In this document: positions 16,658 through 25,734 of the stretch, piece after piece
Layout: each line of letters opens with the position of its first letter
How positions within the stretch are numbered: the first letter of the stretch is position 1
Origin: Caulobacter sp.
GTDB lineage: Bacteria > Pseudomonadota > Alphaproteobacteria > Caulobacterales > Caulobacteraceae
Length of the DNA: 64,000 nt
Reading direction: 5' to 3'
Assembly: GCF_017744445.1 (NCBI RefSeq)
Contig: NZ_JAGIBH010000004.1
Span: forward strand, 62,001 to 126,000
Translations under genes and position numbers: made by a program
The notes under the pieces: generated by a model
Databases searched by the model: none
The model's input: only the letters and a program-made list of their open reading frames with translations
Told to the model about the DNA's origin: nothing

Positions 16658-16705
16658 TAGAGCGCCCCTAGCGAGTCGGAAACCGATTTCGCCGGGAGCG
16701 CTCTA
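16658..16705. repeat. 48-bp intergenic palindrome, possible terminator of tRNA-Leu
   Basis: TAGAGCGC (16658-16665) and GCGCTCTA (16698-16705) are perfect arms around further paired segments, with a GGAAACC centre. This form, with a TTAGAGCGC entry and a GGAAACC middle, is a common alphaproteobacterial intergenic palindrome (from memory). It lies just past the 3' end of the tRNA on the minus strand and may stop or stabilise its transcript. Confidence 0.6.
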
Positions 16706-16720
16706 TTCTGTGTTCAACAC

Positions 16721-16805
16721 TGGTGCGGTCGAGAAGACTCGAACTTCCACATCTTGCGATACAGCGACCTCAACGCTGCGCGTCTACCAATTCCGCCACG
16801 ACCGC
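16721..16805 (-). tRNA. tRNA-Leu (anticodon GAG)
   Basis: On the minus strand the acceptor GCGGTCG (16805 down) pairs with CGACCGC, followed by discriminator A and encoded CCA. The anticodon arm CAGCG-TTGAGGT-CGCTG gives anticodon GAG, reading CUC/CUU. There is a long variable arm as expected of class II leucine tRNAs, and a TTCGAGT T-loop. Length 85 with CCA. Confidence 0.96.
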
Positions 16806-16892
16806 ATCGTGGTGAGGGGCGGCAGGTAGCAAACTGAATCGGATTTGGGAAGCCGGAACTTTGCAAACTGCAAAGTCCCAGGGTGCGGCGAA

Positions 16893-17144
16893 TTACGCGC
16901 CGCCGGCCATGTAGTCATAGACGTCGGCCGCGCGGGTCACCTGGATGGCGATGCGGTCGTCGCTGATCTGGATTTCGCCACGCGCGATGGGGTGGTTGTT
17001 GGCCAGGATCCACACTTCGTCATTGGTCTTGGCGTCCAGCGGGATCACCGCGCCGCGGCCCATGCGCAGGAGTTGCTGCATCGGCAGGATCGAGCGCCCC
17101 AGCAGAACGGAGATCTCGACATTGACGGCGTTGACCTGGCTCAC
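16893..17144 (-). CDS. Stand-alone FliN/SpoA-domain protein
   Basis: 83-aa protein that is nearly all one SpoA (FliM/FliN C-terminal) domain: VNAVNVEISVLLGRSILPMQ, LLRMGRGAVIPLDAKTNDEV, ILANNHPIARGEIQIS. FliN is part of the flagellar switch ring. No other flagellar gene is near, and the usual FliN ending is replaced by VTRAADVYDYMAGGA. Start GTG 17144 is chosen because the domain begins right there; its ribosome site is weak. It is divergent from lipB. It may be a second switch-type protein or a regulator that uses the SpoA fold. Confidence 0.75.
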   Translation of the reverse strand: MSQVNAVNVEISVLLGRSILPMQQLLRMGRGAVIPLDAKTNDEVWILANNHPIARGEIQISDDRIAIQVTRAADVYDYMAGGA

Positions 17145-17215
17145 GAAGTAAGACCCTTGACTGACACACGCGACCGAGGTGGTCGCCGCCGTCTCGGTCG
17201 CAAGATTAGGGCCAC

Positions 17216-17941
17216 ATGCTTGCTCTCCCGTTAAACGCTGAAAACACTGGACTTCCGAGCATGAGGCGGGATGACGCGGCAAACGTGGGGTGGGCGGTTT
17301 CGACCGACTACGTGCCCTACCCGGCAGCCGTTGCCGCCATGGAGGCGCGCGCCGCCGCCATCGCCGAGGGCACGGCGGGCGAGCTGATCTGGCTGCTGGA
17401 GCATCCGCCGCTGTACACGGCCGGGGTGTCGGCCAAGGCGACCGACCTGATCCAGCCCGACCGCTTCCCGGTGTTCGAGAGCGGGCGCGGCGGGCAGTTC
17501 ACCTATCACGGCCCCGGCCAACGGGTGGCCTATGTGATGCTGGACCTGAGCAAGCGCGGCCGCGACGTCCGCGCCTTCGTGGCGGCGCTGGAAGCCTGGA
17601 TCATCGACGCCCTGGCCGCTTTCAACGTCACCGGCGAGCTGCGCGACGGCCGGGTCGGCGTCTGGGTTGAGCGCAAGGGCGCCGGCTGGAGCCGCGAGGA
17701 CAAGATCGCCGCCATCGGCGTGAAGCTGCGCAAGTGGGTCAGCTTCCACGGGATCAGTCTGAACGTGGAGCCGGATCTGGGCCATTTCAGCGGAATCGTG
17801 CCGTGTGGCCAGGTCGAGCACGGGGTCACCAGCTTGGTGGACCTCGGGCTACCGGTGACGCTGGATGAGGCCGACGCGGCTCTGCGGAGCAGCTTTGCGA
17901 AAATCTTCGGGCCGGTGGAAGAGGCAGAAGCGCCGGTCTAA
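17216..17941 (+). CDS. lipB: Octanoyl-[ACP]-protein N-octanoyltransferase
   Basis: 241-aa enzyme that moves octanoate from acyl carrier protein to a Lys of lipoyl domains, the first step of lipoate synthesis. It has [18 protein letters not shown], the [12 protein letters not shown] loop, [19 protein letters not shown] with the active Lys, and IVPCG with the catalytic Cys at 197. ATG 17216 follows AGGG; an inner ATG at 17261 would shorten it to 226 aa, closer to the average length, but lacks a ribosome site. Likely monocistronic. Confidence 0.94.
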   Translation: MLALPLNAENTGLPSMRRDDAANVGWAVSTDYVPYPAAVAAMEARAAAIAEGTAGELIWLLEHPPLYTAGVSAKATDLIQPDRFPVFESGRGGQFTYHGPGQRVAYVMLDLSKRGRDVRAFVAALEAWIIDALAAFNVTGELRDGRVGVWVERKGAGWSREDKIAAIGVKLRKWVSFHGISLNVEPDLGHFSGIVPCGQVEHGVTSLVDLGLPVTLDEADAALRSSFAKIFGPVEEAEAPV

Positions 17942-17952
17942 CCCCCATCCCG

Positions 17953-18069
17953 TTTCCCCGGCGAAAGCCGGGGTCCAGCTGGAAGAGCTTTGAGGTAGAC
18001 GCCAAGCGCGCCGAGCCTATCCCATCAAACCAGCGCTTTGGGATCTGGGTCCCGGCTTTCGCCGGGAAG
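17953..18069. repeat. GC-rich paired-hairpin repeat (family A, copy 1)
   Basis: Two inverted arms, CCCCGGCGAAAGCCGGGG-TCCAG at the left and CTGGGT-CCCGGCTTTCGCCGGG at the right, flank about 65 bases. Each arm is itself a hairpin closed by a GAAA (or TTTC) loop. The same arms recur near 24.97, 42.49 and 48.23 kb. It fills the gap between convergent lipB and DUF805. Confidence 0.85.
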
Positions 18070-18084
18070 ATCGGATCTGTGGGA

Positions 18085-18489
18085 CTAGATCGCCACCGCC
18101 TTCAGCGGGTTGGGCCCATACCGATTGGCCCCCTGCTCGCCGCCCATGACGCCCAGCTCGACGATCGCCCAGATCAGGACCAGGCTGAACAGGAAGTCCA
18201 GGAAGTGCTCGGGCTGCGGCCAGACCGCGACCACCGCCACCAGGATCAGCAGCGCCCACCAGCCCGAGCGGCCGCGGTCATGCAGGCGCTTGGACAGCAC
18301 GCAGGCGCCCGAGAACAACAGGGCCGGATAGACCAGCCAGCCGGTCAGCCAGTGCAGGGTGTAGCCGGCGATGGCCTCGTACAGCACCGCCACGCCGACC
18401 AGCACGCCAGCCGCGATCAGGAACGGCGTGCGCGACAGCCTGCCGTTCGACGACAGGAACAGCTCCGCCCATTCGCTACGATCGCTCAT
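18085..18489 (-). CDS. DUF805 inner-membrane protein
   Basis: 134-aa protein with an N-terminal NGRLSRTPFL entry, about four membrane helices and the DUF805 signature SKRLHDRGRSGWWALL. It ends in GANRYGPNPLK, as most members do. DUF805 proteins are membrane proteins of unknown role. It begins 42 bases after pccA on the same strand and may be read through from it. Confidence 0.87.
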   Translation of the reverse strand: MSDRSEWAELFLSSNGRLSRTPFLIAAGVLVGVAVLYEAIAGYTLHWLTGWLVYPALLFSGACVLSKRLHDRGRSGWWALLILVAVVAVWPQPEHFLDFLFSLVLIWAIVELGVMGGEQGANRYGPNPLKAVAI

Positions 18490-18531
18490 TTCGCCTCAGC
18501 TCCGACTCGTATCGGCAATCTAGGCGCTGAC

Positions 18532-20526
18532 TTAAGCGAACTCCACCAGCACCTCGTCGGCCGCGACCGGGTCGCCGCCCTTGGCGTTGACGGCCTTGAC
18601 CACCCCATCCCGCTCGGCGCGGATGATGTTCTGCATCTTCATGGCCTCGAGCACGCAGACCACCTCACCTTCTCGGACCTGCTGGCCGGTGGTGACGTCC
18701 ATCGAGACCACCAGGCCCGGCATCGGCGACAGCACCAGCTTGGAGGTGTCGGCGGCCTGCTTCTCGGGCAGCTTGTCGTGCAGCTCCGCCGAGCGAGGCG
18801 TGAGGACCAGCACGCGGGCCTTGGCGGCGCGGTGGCGGATGTCGAAGCCCTCGGCGGCCGGGGCGACCTGGACCGTGAAGGCCTTGCCGCCCAGCACGGC
18901 CTTGAACACCGGCTTGCCCGGACGCCAGTCGATGTCGGTCAGTTCCAGGGTGCGGCCCTCGTCGAGCAGTTCGACGGCGACGTCCCCTTCCCCGCCGATC
19001 TTCACGGGGCGCTTGGCGTGGCCGACCGCCACCACCCAGTCCTCGCGCGGCGCGCCGGCCAGGCCCGAGGCGTATGACCGGGCGCGCGCGGCATAGACCC
19101 GCTGCATGGCCGCGCCGACGGCGGTCAGGATGTCCAGCTGCTCGGTCGTCGGCGCGGTCCCGTGGAAGCCCTCCGGGAACTCGTCCTTGATGTAGCTGGT
19201 GGCCAGATTGCCCGACCGGAACCGCGCTTCGTCCATGACGGCGGCCAGGAACGGGATGTTCTGGCCCAGGCCCTCGATGTGGAAATCCTCCAGCGCCCGG
19301 CCCATGCCGTCGATCGCCGCGATCCGGGTCGGGGCCCAGCTGCACAGCTTGGAGATCATCGGGTCGTAGTACATCGAGATCTCGTCGCCCTCGCGCACGC
19401 CGGCGTCGTTGCGGACCGTGTAGCCGTCGTGCTCGCCTTCCGCCGGCGGGTCGTAGCGGACCAGACGGCCGATCGATGGCAGGAACTTGCGGTAAGGATC
19501 CTCGGCGTAGATGCGGCTCTCGATGGCCCAGCCGTTGATCTTCAGGTCCTTTTGCTCGAAGGCCATTTTCTCCCCGTAGGCCGAGCGGATCATCTGCTCG
19601 ACCAGATCCAGGCCCGTAATCAGCTCGGTGACCGGGTGCTCGACCTGCAGGCGGGTGTTCATCTCCAGGAAGAAGAAGCTCTTGTCCTGACCGGCGACGA
19701 ACTCGACCGTGCCGGCGCTGTCGTAGTTCACGGCCTTGGCCAGGGCGACGGCCTGGGCGCCCATGGCCGCGCGGGTGGCCTCGTCCAGCAGGGGCGACGG
19801 GGCCTCCTCGATGACCTTCTGGTTCCGGCGCTGGATCGAGCACTCGCGCTCGAACAGGTGGACGACGTTGCCGTGCTTGTCGCCCAGCACCTGGATCTCG
19901 ATGTGGCGCGGGCTCTCGATGAACTTCTCGATGAAGATGCGGTCGTCGCCGAAGCTGGCCTTGGCCTCGGCGCGGACGGCCGGGAAGCCTTCCTCGACGT
20001 CCTTGCGGTTCCAGGCCACGCGGATGCCCTTGCCGCCGCCGCCGGCCGACGCCTTGATCATCACCGGATAGCCGATCTGCTCGGAGATCGTCACGGCCTG
20101 CGCGGTGTCGGCGATCTCGCCGATGTGGCCGGGCACGCAGGACACGCCTGAGGCCTGGGCGAACTTCTTGCTCTCGATCTTGTCGCCCATGGCCTGGATG
20201 GCGCCGGGATTGGGACCGATGAAGACGATGCCCTCGTCGGCGCAGCGTTGGGCAAAGCCCGCGTTCTCGGACAGGAAGCCGAAGCCCGGGTGCACGGCCT
20301 GGGCGCCGGTCTGCTTGCAGGCGGCGATGATCTTGTCGGCGACGAGGTAGCTCTGGGCGGCGGGCGAAGCGCCGATATGCACGGTCTCGTCGGCCATCTC
20401 GACGGCCAGCGAACCGGCGTCGGCGTCCGAATAAACCACCACGGTTTTGATGCCCAGGCGGCGGCACGTTTTGATCACGCGGACGGCGATCTCGCCACGA
20501 TTGGCGATCAGGATCTTCGAGAACAT
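18532..20526 (-). CDS. pccA: Propionyl-CoA carboxylase, biotin-containing alpha subunit
   Basis: 664-aa biotin carboxylase subunit: MFSKILIANRGEIAVRVIKT, ATP-grasp loop ASAGGGGKGIR, FLEMNTRLQVEHPVTEL, a PCC-type BT domain and the C-terminal biotinyl motif EAMKMQN (Lys near 630). It would make methylmalonyl-CoA with PccB, which is not in the window. Compared with LiuD in the same window it carries the RADRDG-like RAERDGVV and the IIRAERD segment usual in PccA. Start ATG 20526 matches the family. An upstream in-frame extension of 23 residues is unlikely. Confidence 0.9.
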   Translation of the reverse strand: MFSKILIANRGEIAVRVIKTCRRLGIKTVVVYSDADAGSLAVEMADETVHIGASPAAQSYLVADKIIAACKQTGAQAVHPGFGFLSENAGFAQRCADEGIVFIGPNPGAIQAMGDKIESKKFAQASGVSCVPGHIGEIADTAQAVTISEQIGYPVMIKASAGGGGKGIRVAWNRKDVEEGFPAVRAEAKASFGDDRIFIEKFIESPRHIEIQVLGDKHGNVVHLFERECSIQRRNQKVIEEAPSPLLDEATRAAMGAQAVALAKAVNYDSAGTVEFVAGQDKSFFFLEMNTRLQVEHPVTELITGLDLVEQMIRSAYGEKMAFEQKDLKINGWAIESRIYAEDPYRKFLPSIGRLVRYDPPAEGEHDGYTVRNDAGVREGDEISMYYDPMISKLCSWAPTRIAAIDGMGRALEDFHIEGLGQNIPFLAAVMDEARFRSGNLATSYIKDEFPEGFHGTAPTTEQLDILTAVGAAMQRVYAARARSYASGLAGAPREDWVVAVGHAKRPVKIGGEGDVAVELLDEGRTLELTDIDWRPGKPVFKAVLGGKAFTVQVAPAAEGFDIRHRAAKARVLVLTPRSAELHDKLPEKQAADTSKLVLSPMPGLVVSMDVTTGQQVREGEVVCVLEAMKMQNIIRAERDGVVKAVNAKGGDPVAADEVLVEFA

Positions 20527-20686
20527 GGCAACTTCCGCCCGTATCTTTTGTGCTTTGCAGCACGGCCTATCAGTCCCACCCGGGTTTGCAAGCATGCCCT
20601 TACGGCGCTACACCTGCACCCAGGCATGACACCGGTTACCGAGAGTATGGTTCCGCGATGTCGGCCATCGGGAGGAGACGGTTCAT

Positions 20687-23600
20687 ATGAAGGCGATTTT
20701 CCTGGGCTCGGCCTGCGCGCTGATCCTCGCCAATGCGGCTGTGGCGGCCCAAATGGCCGGCGAGCCCGCGCTGCTGTTCAAGATGTCGGGCGACAAGGGC
20801 CTGGTCGCGGATGTGGCCGCTGGCGACCCCATCCCCAACTTCGCCGACAAGGTCACGCCGATCGACGGCAAGGCCGGCAAGGGCTTTCACGCCGAGGACG
20901 ACGGCATCGTCTCGTGGAACGCGCCCGGCAACATCCAGGCCCAGCGGGGCACGCTCTCCTTCTTCTGGCGGTCGGGCTATCCGGTCGGCGTCGCGCCGTT
21001 CGTGATCTTCCGTGTCGGCTATGCGGACCACTCCAGCTGGGACATGGCGTTCCTGCGTATCGACTGGAACGGCCACGGCTTCGACGCCTTCGTCACCGAC
21101 AACGGCCTCTCGCGCACCCGCGTGTCGTTCAAGGTCGACAAGACCCCGGCCGCCGACGCCTGGACGCACCTGGCCTTCACCTGGGACGAGACGACGGGCG
21201 TCCAGCTGTATGTCGACGGCAAGCTGGCGGCCAAGAAGGAGACCAAGGCGGTCTATGACGCCGGTCTCGACCAGTTCGGCGTCGCCGGTCGCGTGATCGC
21301 CCCGCACCAGGTGCAGAGCCGCTACAACTTCACCCGCGGCGGCGACCTGGACGAGCTGCGCGTCTATGACCGCCCGCTGGCGGCCGACGCCATCGCCGCC
21401 CTGGCCCGCAACGAGGCTCCAGCCGCCGAGGCGCCGGTCCCGACCCTGGCCGATCCCGTCGTCCACGCCGCCTGGAAGCAGCGCTACGGCTGGAACAAGG
21501 ATCTTCCGCCGCTCCTGACCGACGCCAAGACCACGATCCGCAAGGTCGAGTTCGCCGACGCCAGGGACATCAAGGAATGGATGTGGCGCGCCAATGACGG
21601 CATCCCGGAGACCACCTGGCCCGGCGTCTACAACCGCTCGCGCCTGGAAGGCCGTAACGACTACTTCCAGCTGCCCGACTGGAACGTCTATGTCGACGGC
21701 GGCAAGGCCCTGACGCTTACCCTGCCCGACGAGCCGATCAACCGCCTCGAGATCCAGGGTCCCGCCTATGGCGACCTGACCTGGGCGGCCAAGGCCGGCG
21801 ACAAGGGCTCCAGCGTCGGCGTCCGCGCCAAGGACCAGGCTCGCACCGTCAACACCCTGGCCCAACCGCTGAAGGGCGGCGTCCTGACTTTCACCAATGT
21901 GGCGCAGGAGACCCCGATCCAGGAGATCTGGGCCTACAACGTCTCGGCGGGCGCCGAGCCGAAGGACGCCTTCAAGATGACCTACACGGTCCGCGCCGAC
22001 GTGGCGCCGGACTATCTGAACCTGGCCGACCTCAACGCCTACATCCACGGCCGCCACCCGGCCGGCGAGCGCGCCACCGTCGTCGCCATCCCGGACGCCG
22101 CTCCGACCCGTCCGCGTCCCGCCGGTGACCTGACCGCGCCCGGCCTGCCGATCGTGCACGTGCTGATCCCGTCGGGCTTCGGCGACGCCCCGGCCGGCAA
22201 GGCCCTGGCCCGCAACTGGGCCTATGGCTGGGAGAATGCCCGCGACGGCCTGGACGGCGTAGCGATCGACATCCCCGCCCTGCCCGGCGCCGCCGGTACG
22301 GTCATTCCCCTGAACATCCAGGTGAAGGACCCGATCTGGCCGGGCCGCAACATGATCGACGTCAGCGTCTCGGTGAAGGCCGGCGAGGCCCGCACCGTGT
22401 GGCTGGACATGCGCGACCGCATCCTGACCGCCGACAGCCTGTACCTGACCATCGCCGCCGACAGCGCCGACTTCGGACCCAAGGCCCTGGACGGCGCCAA
22501 GATCCGTCTCGTCCTCAAGGACCGCGACCAAGCTAAGGTCGAGCACATCGCCGACCGCCTGAACCAGGTGAAGGACAATTGGGCCTTCCTGGTCGAGGAG
22601 CATACCACCTCCAAGCGCCAGGGCCTGTACCGTCGCCTCTACGCCGACATCACCGACCTGCTGAAGGTCGATCCCGACAACCAGATCGGCCGTGAGTACT
22701 GGGGCGACATCACCTATGGCAGCCAGGGCTGGCCGGCCTTCGATCAGCCCAAGCCGACCGACAACACCCCGCTGTGGGCCTTCCGCCAGACGGAAGACCT
22801 GAAGCTGGTCTCCAGCTTCATCAACTGGTGGATCGACGAACGTCAGTCCGACTTCGGCGACTTTGGCGGCGGCATCTCGGACGACACCGACCTGCTGCAG
22901 CAGTGGCCGGGCGTGGCGTTGATGGGCGTCCAGCCCGACAAGCTGACCCACTCGCTGAACCGCCTGACCGACGCGGTCTACAAGAACGGCATGTTCACCG
23001 ATGGCCTGTCGACCATCGTGACCGACGAGCTGCACGCCTACGAGGAAGGCATCAACTCCAACTCCGAGGCGATGTACGTCAACTACGGCGACCCGCTGGC
23101 CGTCGAGCGCCTGTTCACGACCGTGAAGGCCCTGCCCCGGGTGATCGACAAGAACCCCGCCGGCCACGTCCACTTCAATACGAACTGGTACAGCGGCAAG
23201 ATCTCGTACCGCGAAGGCCCGTGGGAGTGGCAGAAGCCGTACTCGTTCGGCGTCGTGCATCCGTCGATCCTGATCAGCGACTACAATGGCGACCCGACCG
23301 CCAAGGCCACCGTCATCGGCCTGGCCGACGGCTACCTGGCCCACGTCGCAAAGGACGGCTCGTACCCCAACGAAATCAACTGGCGCACCGACGCCGAGCG
23401 CGGCGGCACGGTGCTGCAAGGCTCGGGCGCGGACGGTCCGTTCCAGGTGTTCTGGTCGGCCTACCGCCTGACCGGCGACGCCAAGTACCTGGCGCCGATC
23501 AAGTGGCGCATCGGCAAGGCCAGCATCCGCTCGCTGGGCAGCATCAACGACAACGCCCTCTCCGAGCTGAAGCTGGGCGATGCCAACAAGGACCAGATCG

Positions 23601-24466
23601 TCGCCTCGGCCAAGAAGGGCGGCAACGCCCTGGACCGCTACGCCGCCTGGACCCTGACCGGCGACAAGAGCTTCCTCGAGGACCTCTATGCCGACGAAAT
23701 CCAGTGGAACGCCCAGCACATGTACATGCACACGGAAGGCCACTGGTGGTCCGACCGCGTGGAGCTGCCGTCCGACATCCTGCAACGCACGCGCCTGGGC
23801 GGCATCGCCAATAAGCGTAGCCAGATGACGCCGGGCCACGTGGTGTCGTGGCGCTTCGACAATGCCGACGGCACCGACATCGCCCTGCTGGTCAAGGACG
23901 CCACCAAGACCAGCTTCAAGGTCATCGCCTATAACCGCACCGACAAGCCGGTGACGGCGACCATGACCGGCTGGAACGTCGCGCCCGGTCAGTGGACGCT
24001 CGCCGAAGGTCTGGACGCCAACGGCGACGACGCCATCGACGGCTCGACCCGGGCCCGCACGGTCACCTTCGAACGCAGCCTGGGGACCAAGGTCACCCTG
24101 GCCCCGCGCCAGGCCACGGTCATCGACATGAAGCTGGCCACGGCCGGCGACGATCCGGCCAAGCGCGCCGACCTCGGCATCGGCCGGGGCGATGTGGCGG
24201 TGAAGGGCTCGTCCATCGCCGCCAAGGTCCACAGCCTGGGCGCCCAGGACGCCGCGGCGGCCAAGCTGGAGCTGGTCGACCAGGCCGGCAAGGTGCTGGC
24301 CAGCGCCGGGGTCCCGGCCCTGAAGGCGCCGCTGGACCTCCTGCCCAAGACCGCCAGCGTGAAGCTCAAGATCCCGGCCGGCGTGAAGGCCCAAGGCCTG
24401 CGCGTCCGGATCGTCACCCCCCAAACGCAAAACACCGCCCTGAACGACGAGGTCGTCCTGCCATGA
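20687..24466 (+). CDS. Large secreted LamG-domain protein, probable polysaccharide-active enzyme
   Basis: 1,259-aa exported protein. Signal peptide 1-21 (MKAIFLGSACALILANAAVAA). Residues 30-240 form a LamG/concanavalin-like jelly roll (GTLSFFWRSG, WTHLAFTWDETTGVQLYVDGK, GDLDELRVYDRPL). A beta-rich region to about 700 is followed by a helical region (about 700-1010) with NWWIDERQSDFGDFGGGISD and conserved-looking Asp, Trp and His, suggestive of an alpha/alpha-toroid carbohydrate enzyme. The C-terminal 200 residues look like CARDB/Ig-type beta domains. No catalytic family was recognised. ATG 20687 has GGGAGGAG upstream. It overlaps the next gene by four bases (ATGA). Confidence 0.6.
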   Translation: MKAIFLGSACALILANAAVAAQMAGEPALLFKMSGDKGLVADVAAGDPIPNFADKVTPIDGKAGKGFHAEDDGIVSWNAPGNIQAQRGTLSFFWRSGYPVGVAPFVIFRVGYADHSSWDMAFLRIDWNGHGFDAFVTDNGLSRTRVSFKVDKTPAADAWTHLAFTWDETTGVQLYVDGKLAAKKETKAVYDAGLDQFGVAGRVIAPHQVQSRYNFTRGGDLDELRVYDRPLAADAIAALARNEAPAAEAPVPTLADPVVHAAWKQRYGWNKDLPPLLTDAKTTIRKVEFADARDIKEWMWRANDGIPETTWPGVYNRSRLEGRNDYFQLPDWNVYVDGGKALTLTLPDEPINRLEIQGPAYGDLTWAAKAGDKGSSVGVRAKDQARTVNTLAQPLKGGVLTFTNVAQETPIQEIWAYNVSAGAEPKDAFKMTYTVRADVAPDYLNLADLNAYIHGRHPAGERATVVAIPDAAPTRPRPAGDLTAPGLPIVHVLIPSGFGDAPAGKALARNWAYGWENARDGLDGVAIDIPALPGAAGTVIPLNIQVKDPIWPGRNMIDVSVSVKAGEARTVWLDMRDRILTADSLYLTIAADSADFGPKALDGAKIRLVLKDRDQAKVEHIADRLNQVKDNWAFLVEEHTTSKRQGLYRRLYADITDLLKVDPDNQIGREYWGDITYGSQGWPAFDQPKPTDNTPLWAFRQTEDLKLVSSFINWWIDERQSDFGDFGGGISDDTDLLQQWPGVALMGVQPDKLTHSLNRLTDAVYKNGMFTDGLSTIVTDELHAYEEGINSNSEAMYVNYGDPLAVERLFTTVKALPRVIDKNPAGHVHFNTNWYSGKISYREGPWEWQKPYSFGVVHPSILISDYNGDPTAKATVIGLADGYLAHVAKDGSYPNEINWRTDAERGGTVLQGSGADGPFQVFWSAYRLTGDAKYLAPIKWRIGKASIRSLGSINDNALSELKLGDANKDQIVASAKKGGNALDRYAAWTLTGDKSFLEDLYADEIQWNAQHMYMHTEGHWWSDRVELPSDILQRTRLGGIANKRSQMTPGHVVSWRFDNADGTDIALLVKDATKTSFKVIAYNRTDKPVTATMTGWNVAPGQWTLAEGLDANGDDAIDGSTRARTVTFERSLGTKVTLAPRQATVIDMKLATAGDDPAKRADLGIGRGDVAVKGSSIAAKVHSLGAQDAAAAKLELVDQAGKVLASAGVPALKAPLDLLPKTASVKLKIPAGVKAQGLRVRIVTPQTQNTALNDEVVLP

Positions 24467-24960
24467 AGAAGACGTTCGCCCTGATCACCGCCGCCATCGC
24501 TCTGGCTGGCGGTTCGGCCCAGGCCCAGACCGCCGCTCCGGCCCCTGCCCCGCAGCCGCCCTACGCGGTCGGCCGCATCGTCACCCTGGCCGAGGCCAAG
24601 ACGATCGCCGCGGCGTCCGAGGCCGAGGCCCGCAAGAACGGCTGGACCATGGTCATCACCATCCTCGAGCCGAACGGCGCCCCCGTCTTCAGCGAGAAGA
24701 TGGACGGCACGCAGTACGGCTCCACCGAGGTGGCGCTGAAGAAGGCCCAGACCTCGGCCAACTTCCGCCGCCCGACGTCCTACTTCCAGGACGCCGTGAA
24801 GGCCGGCACGCTGAACTCGATCTTCTCGGGCGCCACAGCGATCGAGGGCGGCGAGCTGCTGCTGGTCGACGGCAAGATCATCGGCGCGATCGGCGTCTCG
24901 GGCGGCTCGGGCGCCCAGGACGGCCAGGTCGCCCGCGCCGGCGCGGCGGTGCTGAAGTAG
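24463..24960 (+). CDS. Secreted GlcG/HbpS-like (DUF336) protein
   Basis: 165-aa protein with a signal peptide ending GGSAQAQ. The rest is one GlcG/HbpS domain: TLAEAKTIAAASEAEARKNG, a beta strand MVITILEPNGAPVF, ALKKAQTSANFRRPT, and GGELLLVDGKIIGAIGVSGG near the end. HbpS of Streptomyces binds haem; for most members the ligand is unknown. ATG 24463 overlaps the stop of the 1,259-aa gene, so the two are translationally coupled and presumably exported together. Confidence 0.8.
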   Translation: MKKTFALITAAIALAGGSAQAQTAAPAPAPQPPYAVGRIVTLAEAKTIAAASEAEARKNGWTMVITILEPNGAPVFSEKMDGTQYGSTEVALKKAQTSANFRRPTSYFQDAVKAGTLNSIFSGATAIEGGELLLVDGKIIGAIGVSGGSGAQDGQVARAGAAVLK

Positions 24961-24965
24961 TTTCC

Positions 24966-25084
24966 GTTTCCCCGGCGAAAGCCGGGGCCCAGATGCAAGC
25001 GCGCCCGCGTTCCGGACAGGATCGCGGGCGTTTTTGCATGCGCCACCCAGCTCTACGATCTGGGTCCCGGCTTTCGCCGGGAAG
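24966..25084. repeat. GC-rich paired-hairpin repeat (family A, copy 2)
   Basis: The same arms as the element at 17.95 kb (CCCCGGCGAAAGCCGGGG left, CCCGGCTTTCGCCGGG right). The space between the arms contains a complete terminator. It lies between convergent genes. Confidence 0.85.
25002..25035 (+). terminator. Rho-independent terminator inside a repeat element
   Basis: CGCCCGCG (25002-25009), 13-base loop, CGCGGGCG (25023-25030), TTTTT. It ends the LamG/GlcG-like unit. Confidence 0.85.
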
Positions 25085-25101
25085 AACGGAGGTTGGGGGG
25101 T

Positions 25102-25680
25102 CTAGGCCTCCGAAAACTCCTTCGCGAACATCGCCACGTAGCCCGCGATCATCTCCTCGGCCTCGGGCGCGATCAGGCGGGCGACGGCGGCGGCGAAGGT
25201 CACGGGCGCCAGGCCCGAGGCGCTGACCAGCTTGCCGTCGACCACCGCCTTGGCGCTGTCGACATAATGGTCGGCGCCGGCATAGCCGGGAACCTGCTCG
25301 GCCAGCCACTCGGCGCCGTTCGAGGTGTGCTTGCGCCCTTCGAAGAGCCCCGCATGAGCCAGGGCCGTCGTGCCGGCGCAGATGCCCGCCACCGGCTTGC
25401 CGTCGGCGAAGGCCTGGCGGATCAGCGCCGAGATCGCCGGGTTCTCGCCCTTGGCCCACTCATCACTGCCGATCAGGATGTAGGCGTCCGCGTCGCTTAA
25501 GACCGGATCGTCGAAACGGTAGTCGGCCGCGGCCAGCACACCGCCGATCGAGGTCTCGGGATCGCCGGTCGGGGTGGCGATCTCGATCTGCACCTTCAGG
25601 TGCTCGCGCAGCAGCGCCAGCACGCCGCCGACCTCCCAATCGGCCCAGCCCGGCTGCAGGAATGCGACGGCGATGGTCAT
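25102..25680 (-). CDS. DJ-1/PfpI family protein
   Basis: 192-aa class I glutamine-amidotransferase-like protein. The nucleophile-elbow Cys is C101 in GICAGTTALA. A conserved acidic residue lies in the N-terminal FLQPGWADWEVG, and GSDEW precedes the elbow. The family includes glyoxalase III, deglycase-type enzymes and chaperones; sequence alone does not decide. It is divergent from msrB with 54 bases between, and may share a stress-linked promoter region with it. Confidence 0.82.
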   Translation of the reverse strand: MTIAVAFLQPGWADWEVGGVLALLREHLKVQIEIATPTGDPETSIGGVLAAADYRFDDPVLSDADAYILIGSDEWAKGENPAISALIRQAFADGKPVAGICAGTTALAHAGLFEGRKHTSNGAEWLAEQVPGYAGADHYVDSAKAVVDGKLVSASGLAPVTFAAAVARLIAPEAEEMIAGYVAMFAKEFSEA

Positions 25681-25734
25681 GCTGATCTCCTCGATCCCTA
25701 CCGGATCAACGCTTGAGCGCTTACATTGTCGTTC

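Noticed and set aside
15027..16829. A 600-codon plus-strand frame across mgtE and the tRNA-Leu
   Set aside because: It is antisense to mgtE and runs through a tRNA gene; composition is typical of a shadow frame.
17953..18069. CRISPR array or transposon ends
   Set aside because: The repeats are single paired hairpins at scattered sites, without regular spacers, transposase or target duplication.
20636..24430. A 1,264-codon open frame antisense to the LamG gene
   Set aside because: It is Val/Gly/Asp/Arg-rich with no motif, no signal or ribosome site, and is explained by the strong third-position GC bias of the sense gene.
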